Shown here: one piece after another, positions 1 through 4,846 of the stretch
How positions within the stretch are numbered: the first letter of the stretch is position 1
Layout of the letters: the number at the start of each line of letters is the position of its first letter
From: an uncultured Victivallales bacterium
GTDB taxonomy: Bacteria; Verrucomicrobiota; Lentisphaeria; Oligosphaerales; JAFGRS01
DNA length: 6,719 bases
Assembly (NCBI GenBank): GCA_903834675.1
Contig: CAILKC010000258.1
Coordinates: 1 to 6,719, forward strand
Direction: 5' to 3'
Made by a program: the position numbers and the translations under genes
The notes under the pieces: generated by a model
What the model saw: only the letters and a program-made list of their open reading frames with translations
What the model was told of the DNA's origin: nothing
Databases searched by the model: none

Positions 1-987
1 CAGGTGGCCAAGATGCTCTGGATGGCGCGGCATTTACCCGAGGCCGTCAGAGCGTCCAGCAGACTGGTCAGCTTACCTGGATTCCTGGCTGAGCGCTTGG
101 GGGTGCCCAACACCACGGACCGCAACCTGGCGGCCATGGGTGGCGCCTATTCGCTGGCGCGGGGAGACTGGTGGCCCGAGGCGCTGGCGCTCTGCGGCAT
201 GACGGCAGAACGGATGCCGCGGCTGGTGGATGTCGGCACCACGGTCGGCGCTTCGACGAGCCCGTACGGCGACCGCTTCCGGCCCGACCTCGAGGTCACC
301 TTCGCCGGCAATGACCAAACCGCGGGAGCCTACGGCAATGCCTGCGAGCGGGGTGGCATGGTGGTCACCTTGGGCACCGCGCTGGTCGTCTATCGACACA
401 CCGGCACCAAGCCCGGCCCCTATAACCCCGGCGGTTGCTGGGGACCGTACCCCGGCGGCTCGTACTATGAGCTGGGGACTATCGACCAGGGTTGCCAAGC
501 CTTGGATTGGGCGCGGAACCAGCTCCTGCCAGGGACCCCGCCTGCCGCCTTCGATGCGGCCGCGCACAGCGTGGTCGAGGCGCACCGTGAAGCGCTGGCG
601 CCACTCTTCCAGCCGGGGCGCATTGGCGCTGGTAAGCCGTGGAGCGAAGCGCCCGTGGACGTGCCCACGGCGGCCTACGCTGTCCTCGAGGGCATTTCTT
701 TCGCCCTGCGCCGGTTGATCGAGGTCAACCTGGGGGCCGCCGGTCAGGTCCAGCAGATCGCCGTCAGCGGCGGTGGCGGTAAGAGTGCGGTCTGGTTGGC
801 CCTGCTGGCCAGCGCGTTGGGGAGCCCGGTGAGCCGCAGCGTCGGCGATGCGTTACTCGGTGCGGCTGCCCTGAGTGCCGGCGTACCGCCAACCGCGGAG
901 CTGGCGGGCCGGACCGTCTATCGGCCGGACCCTGACCGCAGCGGCGTTCTCGAACCGCGCTACCGGCGTTGGGCGGCTCTGCCATGA
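1..987 (+). CDS. FGGY-family carbohydrate kinase, xylulokinase-like (5'-truncated by window)
   Basis: ATP-dependent sugar kinase expected to phosphorylate a pentose, hexose or polyol in the cytoplasm; the substrate cannot be named from what is visible. The frame is open to base 1, and the protein begins inside the family's usual K-x-L-W-(L/M) segment, so roughly the first 130 of about 500 residues lie upstream. The GTG at 4 is not a credible start. Counting that GTG as residue 1, the visible hallmarks are the region around GNDQ at 102-105 with the presumed catalytic Asp104, the phosphate-binding TLGT at 122-125, the C-terminal ATPase-lobe motif SGGGGKSAVW at 255-264, and GDALLGAAALSAG at 281-293, matching the family's usual A-x-G-A-A-x-x-A-G segment. 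The stop overlaps the start of the methylthiotransferase gene (ATGA). Family assignment is firm. Xylulokinase is the nearest general label, but ribulokinase or another FGGY specificity is possible because the N-terminal substrate-binding lobe is mostly missing. Confidence 0.9.
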   Translation, partial: QVAKMLWMARHLPEAVRASSRLVSLPGFLAERLGVPNTTDRNLAAMGGAYSLARGDWWPEALALCGMTAERMPRLVDVGTTVGASTSPYGDRFRPDLEVTFAGNDQTAGAYGNACERGGMVVTLGTALVVYRHTGTKPGPYNPGGCWGPYPGGSYYELGTIDQGCQALDWARNQLLPGTPPAAFDAAAHSVVEAHREALAPLFQPGRIGAGKPWSEAPVDVPTAAYAVLEGISFALRRLIEVNLGAAGQVQQIAVSGGGGKSAVWLALLASALGSPVSRSVGDALLGAAALSAGVPPTAELAGRTVYRPDPDRSGVLEPRYRRWAALP

Positions 988-2324
988 GCGCGGACGTCAA
1001 GCGCCCCGATCGCGCTGCCGTGCTCACCCTCGGATGTCGCCTCAATCAGGCCGATACGGCACTGCTCTGCGACGATCTGGCGCAACACGGTTACCGCCTG
1101 GTGCGCTGGGGGACTCCCGCCGAACTGCTGGTCGTGAACAGTTGTACGGTCACCGCCGAGTCGGCCGCGAAGACGCGCAAGGCGGTCCACGCCGCCCGCC
1201 GACGCTGTCCCGGCGCGTTCATCGTCCTGGTCGGCTGCGCCGCCGAACTCGATGCGGAGGCGTGGCGGGCGGAGGGTCAGGCGGACCTCATCGTCGGGAA
1301 TGTAGCCAAGACCCGGCTTAGCCAGGTCCTGCCCGCGGCGCTGGAGCGCCCCAGCCAACCCGGCGTCCTCCTCGGTAGCCTCCCCCGGCGTGAAGCGAGC
1401 CCCGCGGGCTTCGCCGAGGCCGGCGCGGGGCGCTATCTCGAGCGCAGCCGCGCCAACCTGAAAGTTCAGGAGGGCTGTGACTTCTTCTGCAGTTACTGCA
1501 TCGTGCCGCAGGTCCGCGGCCCGGCGCGTTCGCGTCTGTGGTCAGATGCCCTGCGCGAGGCCGCGGAATTGGTCCGGCGCGGGCACCGTGAGATCGTCCT
1601 GGCCGGGGTCAACATCGCCACCTACTCCGACCAAGGCCGTGACCTGGCCGACCTGGCCGAGGCCCTGCTGGCGCAGGAGCCGAGCATGCGCCTGCGTCTG
1701 GGGTCCACCGAACCAGGCCCGGTCTTGCCCCGGCTGATCCAGCTTATGGCCCGCGAACCCCGCCTCTGCCGCTTTCTGCACCTGCCGCTGCAATATGGCG
1801 AGGACTCCATCCTGCGCGCCATGAATCGACGTTACACGGTCGCCCAGTATGCGGACCTTGCCACCCTGGCGGCGGCGTCCATCCCTGGTCTTTGCCTGGG
1901 TTCGGATATCATCGTGGGATTCCCGGGTGAGACCGAGAGCAGCTTTCAAGCGTGCTGTGAGACGGTGCGGCGCCTGCCGATTAACCACCTGCACGTCTTC
2001 AGTTTTTCGGCGCGCGAGGGCACCGCGGCGGCCGGATTGCCGGGGGCTGTCCCTGGAGACGTGGCCGCTGGCCGCGCGGCGGAATTGGCCCGTATCGGAC
2101 TCGAGAAAGCGGCCGCCTTCGCGCGGTCGCAGGTCGGGCAGACCCTCCAGATCATCACCGAAAAGCGTACCCCCGGCGGCGCCTGGCAGGGCTGGTCTGA
2201 CAACTACCTGTGCCTCGAGATTCCCGCCGCCCCAGAGCTTGAGGCGAACCAGTTGCTGCAGGTGTGCGTCGAGGCGGAACTCGGCGGACGGCGTCTGCGC
2301 GGGCGCCGGGAAGCGTGCGCCTGA
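984..2324 (+). CDS. mtaB: tRNA (N6-L-threonylcarbamoyladenosine(37)-C2)-methylthiotransferase, MtaB type (radical SAM)
   Basis: Predicted to convert t6A to ms2t6A at position 37 of ANN-decoding tRNAs, using two [4Fe-4S] clusters and S-adenosylmethionine in the cytoplasm. The 446-residue length is normal for the family. The N-terminal UPF0004 domain supplies three cluster cysteines: Cys18 in TLGCRLNQ, Cys54 in NSCTVT and Cys85 in VGCAAE. The NxCTVT signature is typical of MtaB, as opposed to MiaB (NTCSVR) or RimO (NTCGF). The radical-SAM cysteines are Cys165, Cys169 and Cys172 (CDFFCSYC), followed by the conserved GPARSR. HLPLQYGEDSILRAMNRRYT at 266-285 and SDIIVGFPGET at 307-317 are further family blocks. 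A TRAM-like tail is visible around GWSDNYL at 403-409. The ATG at 984 is chosen because it overlaps the kinase stop as ATGA; an in-frame TTG at 969 would add five residues. No strong Shine-Dalgarno sequence precedes it, consistent with translational coupling. The specificity call (MtaB over MiaB) is by motif and is fairly secure. Confidence 0.9.
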   Translation: MSADVKRPDRAAVLTLGCRLNQADTALLCDDLAQHGYRLVRWGTPAELLVVNSCTVTAESAAKTRKAVHAARRRCPGAFIVLVGCAAELDAEAWRAEGQADLIVGNVAKTRLSQVLPAALERPSQPGVLLGSLPRREASPAGFAEAGAGRYLERSRANLKVQEGCDFFCSYCIVPQVRGPARSRLWSDALREAAELVRRGHREIVLAGVNIATYSDQGRDLADLAEALLAQEPSMRLRLGSTEPGPVLPRLIQLMAREPRLCRFLHLPLQYGEDSILRAMNRRYTVAQYADLATLAAASIPGLCLGSDIIVGFPGETESSFQACCETVRRLPINHLHVFSFSAREGTAAAGLPGAVPGDVAAGRAAELARIGLEKAAAFARSQVGQTLQIITEKRTPGGAWQGWSDNYLCLEIPAAPELEANQLLQVCVEAELGGRRLRGRREACA

Positions 2325-2379
2325 ACCCCGGCCTTACTGCTCGCTGCCAGCGGCGCTGGACGGGCATGAAAGCGTTCGC
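2325..2379. other. Convergent intergenic gap
   Basis: This 55-base gap separates the 3' ends of the + strand pair and the - strand trio. It holds only a short GC-rich inverted repeat (2347-2359) and no T-tract. Transcripts from both sides probably run into each other here. Confidence 0.7.
2347..2359. terminator. Possible weak bidirectional terminator hairpin
   Basis: CCAGC and GCTGG form a perfect 5-bp stem around a GGC loop, placed 22 bases after the methylthiotransferase stop and 20 bases beyond the stop of the - strand gene. The convergent position suits a shared terminator. However, the stem is short and has no U-tract on either strand, so this could be chance in GC-rich DNA. Confidence 0.2.
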
Positions 2380-3732
2380 TCACGGCGGCGCGAAACGGAT
2401 TTCCTGCAGGGCCTCCAGCGCGAACTCGGCCTCACCCCAGACGCCTGACCGAACCCGTAGTCGGCCGCTCTCGAGGCGCACCGAGAGCGCTCTGAACCGT
2501 GACCCGTTGCGCAGGCGGACGTCGAGGCCGACCCCCGTCTCGACCGGACCTGCCGCCGCGGCGCGGAAACAGGCCAGCCAAACCGCTGCCGCGGGGACCT
2601 GCACAAGCGCCGTTGTTGGGCCGCGGCGCAGAGTCCAGGAAGCCGCGGTGATGGCCAGAATCTCGCCCTCAAGCCGGTCACCATTCTCGAGAAACACCCG
2701 GTCGGCGGTCGGCGAGGGGGTGGCGTCGACCTCGATATCCGCGGAGGGCAAGCGGGTCACCGTCAGATCGTGTAACTCGGCCGGGGTCTGGAGGCAGACC
2801 AGCTTCAGTCCCTGCCCGGTGGGTGGGTCGATCCCGGCAGCGGTCCAGTCGGCGCAGAGGCCAGCGAGGGTTTCCAGGCGGAAGCGTCCGCGGGCCAGAT
2901 CGGCGGTAAGGAGGAGACAGCGCCTGGGGGAGTCCGTCTCGGGCAAGCGAGCGCTGCCGACCAGCCTGGTGGGCCCGGTGGCGTATTGCCGCTCGAGGGA
3001 GACCGAGTCGCCCTGGAGGTTCAGGGCGTAGGAATCCCCCGTCGGCTGGGTGCTGTCGGTGAACAGGTACAGCCAGAGGTCGGGCGGCGGTACGGCAGGG
3101 ATCTCCAGAACGATGCGCACCCGCTCAGACAGCACTCCCTGTCGCGCCAGGCTGGCGGGCCGGGAGCGCGCGTGCAGGCCCGTGGCCGTTCGCACCCAGC
3201 CCGGCGCGCCGCCGTCCCCCTCCGCCAGATCGTCGAGGCTAGTCACAGCGTCCAATCCCCCGACAAGGCGCGTCTGCAACATGTCGAGCTGCTCCCGCGG
3301 CAGACGTAGGCAGTCAGCGCCAGCCAGGAGCAGCAGTGGGCCTTCGGCGTTGAGGGTGACACCGGTTCCGGCCAGGCGGTCGCCGTTACGGAGCGTGAGC
3401 AGCGGTCCGGCGGCTTGCGTGGGCGCCGCGCCCGTCTGCCGGAGGCGGGCCAGGGTCGCGAGGTCGAAGGAGCGCTCCGCCCGGAGGGCAGGGTCGTAGA
3501 GCCGCAGAACGCTATCCAGGCTGCGCAGTTCGCCGACGAGCTGCGCGCCGGTGCGTAGCTCGAGGCGCCACTCGGCGGCCCGGAGCGAGCCCAGCGCCGT
3601 TGCCGCCAGGGCCAGGCCGAGAGCGCGGCCGAAGAGGCGGGTGATGCCGCGCCGAGAGGCCGGGCGGCCGAGGGCACAAACCGGCCCGACTACGGTCGCT
3701 CCACTCTGGACCTTCTTTGCATTCCTCTTCAT
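2380..3732 (-). CDS. Exported protein with four NGDRL-type small-barrel-like repeats around a jelly-roll domain
   Basis: No named family is recognised. The product is 450 residues, starting at the ATG at 3732 (MKRNAKK). The frame stays open further upstream, to 4209, but that part runs through the cyclase-fold gene in another frame and is not coding. The N-terminus has a long basic n-region with SRRGIT at 26-31 (twin-arginine-like), a hydrophobic stretch at about 37-50 and a likely cleavage near 52/53, so export is expected. The mature protein shows four repeats of about 43 residues at 57-99, 112-153, 346-389 and 404-447. Each starts with a form of L-x-N-G-D-R-L-x-G and ends in a short hydrophobic segment such as LPREQLDMLQ. 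Between the second and third, residues about 186-328 look like a LamG/concanavalin-type jelly roll: alternating strands, with a late GQGLKLVCLQ and HDLTVTRL pattern typical of these domains. There is no obvious catalytic residue set. It lies 52 bp downstream of the cyclase-fold gene, probably in its operon. A binding or envelope-structural role is inferred only. Confidence 0.8.
   Translation of the reverse strand: MKRNAKKVQSGATVVGPVCALGRPASRRGITRLFGRALGLALAATALGSLRAAEWRLELRTGAQLVGELRSLDSVLRLYDPALRAERSFDLATLARLRQTGAAPTQAAGPLLTLRNGDRLAGTGVTLNAEGPLLLLAGADCLRLPREQLDMLQTRLVGGLDAVTSLDDLAEGDGGAPGWVRTATGLHARSRPASLARQGVLSERVRIVLEIPAVPPPDLWLYLFTDSTQPTGDSYALNLQGDSVSLERQYATGPTRLVGSARLPETDSPRRCLLLTADLARGRFRLETLAGLCADWTAAGIDPPTGQGLKLVCLQTPAELHDLTVTRLPSADIEVDATPSPTADRVFLENGDRLEGEILAITAASWTLRRGPTTALVQVPAAAVWLACFRAAAAGPVETGVGLDVRLRNGSRFRALSVRLESGRLRVRSGVWGEAEFALEALQEIRFAPP
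2392..2697 (-). repeat. Protein-level tandem repeat pair 3 and 4 (NGDRL type)
   Basis: These bases encode residues 346-389 and 404-447 of the exported protein. Unit 3 carries LENGDRLEG, then a strand (WTLRR), then VQVPAAAVWLACF. Unit 4 carries LRNGSRFRA, then RLRVRS, then FALEALQEIRF. The unit-to-unit spacing is 58 residues. The similarity is at the protein level; no long identical DNA stretch is seen. Confidence 0.65.
3274..3564 (-). repeat. Protein-level tandem repeat pair 1 and 2 (NGDRL type)
   Basis: These bases encode residues 57-99 and 112-153 of the exported protein. Unit 1 carries LRTGAQLVG, then VLRLYD, then FDLATLARLR. Unit 2 carries LRNGDRLAG, then PLLLLAG, then LRLPREQLDMLQ. The spacing is 55 residues, close to that of the second pair. 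Unit 1 is the most divergent at the NGD core (TGA). Confidence 0.6.
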
Positions 3733-3784
3733 CTGCCTGGGTGCCCTCTGCGGCCTCGGTGGTGGATCGGCAGGGTTCTCGCGA
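3733..3784 (-). promoter_or_regulatory. Short intergenic spacer with weak ribosome-binding site
   Basis: This 52-base gap separates the cyclase-fold gene from the NGDRL-repeat gene. Read on the - strand, GAGGG (3744-3748 on +) lies 11 bases before the ATG, and a shorter AGG lies 3 bases before it. Neither is ideal, so the downstream gene may be translated less efficiently. No convincing -35/-10 pair or strong terminator is seen, which favours one transcript across the gap. Confidence 0.3.
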
Positions 3785-4846
3785 TCACTTCTCGGTGGGG
3801 GCCTGTTGCAGAAACGGCAGGACGCGGTCGGCGGCGGTGAGCGAGAGCACGGCAGCCGCGGTCGAGAAGACGCTGCCCTGGGGTCCGCCCCAGGCGCCGC
3901 TGTCGGTCTGCGAACTACGCAACTGGGCGGCATTCTCGCGGTCCCAGCGCGCCCAGGCTGCGGGGTCCGCAACGGCCAGGGCCGCTGCGGCGTACAGACG
4001 GTAGTAGAAGGGGTACTGCGGCGAGCCGGCGCCTTGTTTCTCGATATAGGCGCAGCCACTGCGAACGGCCTCGGTCGCCGGGCCGCGCAGGAGGGCGAGA
4101 GCGAGGATGCAGGCAGCGCTTCGTGGCGGGCTGGATTCGCCGGGGCCGGTGTAGCCGAAACCGCCGTCTGGGGCGCGGCAACTGAGCAGGAACGCGGTGC
4201 CCTGGTCAACCGCGTTCGCGGGCAGGTTCTGGCCGGCGTTGTGGGCTGCGGCCAGGGCGATCAGGCAGGCGGCGCTGACCGGCGCATCGGCGTCCAGGCT
4301 GCGCGGGCTGTAGCGCCAGGCGCTGCGGGCGTTGCCCGACTGGGCCCGGAGTAGCAGGCGAACCCCCTCCCGCAGGGCCGTGTCGAGGCGCTCATCCGGG
4401 AGCTCGCCACAGGCCTCAGCCAGGGCCAGTACGGACAAGGCGTGGTTGTACATGCTCGCACCGATGAATCCATCCTCGGCGCGGACGGCCTGCAAGATCA
4501 CCTCCAGGCTGCGCCGGATGGCAGTGGCGTAGGGACCCGCAACCGGGTCTTCGCCGGAGGCCAGAAAGGCGAGGAGGACCAACGCCGCCACTCCCGGCTG
4601 CTCGCCGTGGGTATCGTTCCAGGTGCCATCCTCGCGCTGGGAGGCGGCCAGATAGCGCAGAGCTCCGGTGACCATGGCCCGGCGCGCTGCCGAGGTGTGT
4701 GCCGACGGCTCCACGGGGTCGGCGGCCTGCGCCCTAGGCGGCGGTCCCGCCAGCAGGCAGAGCGCCAGGAGCAGCGCCACGCTCCCGTGCCGGGCAGCGG
4801 CGCGGGTCACGAGGGTACCGGCAGGGTCGTGCCGTCTAGGGGTCAC
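3785..4846 (-). CDS. Secreted prenyltransferase/squalene-cyclase-fold (alpha/alpha toroid) repeat protein
   Basis: A 353-residue protein of the terpenoid cyclase/prenyltransferase repeat fold. A Sec-type signal peptide is visible: basic n-region, hydrophobic core SVALLLALCLLAG at 22-34 and cleavage after AQA at 39-41. The mature part is almost all helical, with repeated family signatures: QREDGTW at 70-76, EDGFIG at 124-129, QSGNARSAWRYS at 169-180, SCRAPDGGFGYTG at 222-234 and TDSGAWGGPQG at 314-324, spaced by Ala/Leu-rich helices such as SMYNHALSVLALAEA. The DxDD acid motif of squalene-hopene cyclases is absent, the protein is about half the length of a true cyclase, and it is exported. Terpene cyclisation is therefore unlikely, and a binding or scaffold role in the periplasm is more plausible. 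The GTG start at 4846 is supported by a good AGGAG 7 bases upstream and by an 11-base overlap with the preceding gene. Similar proteins are common and uncharacterised in planctomycete-type genomes. Confidence 0.85.
   Translation of the reverse strand: MTPRRHDPAGTLVTRAAARHGSVALLLALCLLAGPPPRAQAADPVEPSAHTSAARRAMVTGALRYLAASQREDGTWNDTHGEQPGVAALVLLAFLASGEDPVAGPYATAIRRSLEVILQAVRAEDGFIGASMYNHALSVLALAEACGELPDERLDTALREGVRLLLRAQSGNARSAWRYSPRSLDADAPVSAACLIALAAAHNAGQNLPANAVDQGTAFLLSCRAPDGGFGYTGPGESSPPRSAACILALALLRGPATEAVRSGCAYIEKQGAGSPQYPFYYRLYAAAALAVADPAAWARWDRENAAQLRSSQTDSGAWGGPQGSVFSTAAAVLSLTAADRVLPFLQQAPTEK

Noticed and set aside
969..983. TTG at 969 as the start of the methylthiotransferase
   Set aside because: The ATG at 984 overlaps the kinase stop as ATGA and matches the family's N-terminal length; TTG would be a rarer start with no better ribosome-binding site.
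2371..2380. Perfect palindrome AGCGTTCGCT next to the - strand stop
   Set aside because: It is too short, and its two-base centre leaves no stable hairpin loop. There is no second copy to suggest an operator or site-specific recombination site.
2264..3031. + strand ORF of 255 codons across the convergent gap
   Set aside because: It starts inside the methylthiotransferase gene in another frame and runs antisense to the NGDRL gene; its Arg/Ser/Ala/Pro-rich translation has no signature.
3744..3784. Possible hairpin CCCTGC...GCAGAGGG covering the weak ribosome-binding site
   Set aside because: Pairing needs a two-base bulge and gives only about six pairs around a long loop; this is expected by chance at this GC content.
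3733..4209. Upstream extension of the NGDRL-repeat gene to a 609-residue ORF
   Set aside because: The extra part lies on the same strand but in a different frame over the clearly coding toroid gene, and its translation is Pro/Arg/Ala/Ser-rich with no family signal. A signal-peptide-like start exists at 3732.
4668..4846. Possible Tat signal in the toroid protein (two arginines at residues 4-5)
   Set aside because: The arginines are followed by His-Asp, not by hydrophobic residues, and lie far from the core. The strong Leu-rich core and AQA cleavage site fit Sec.
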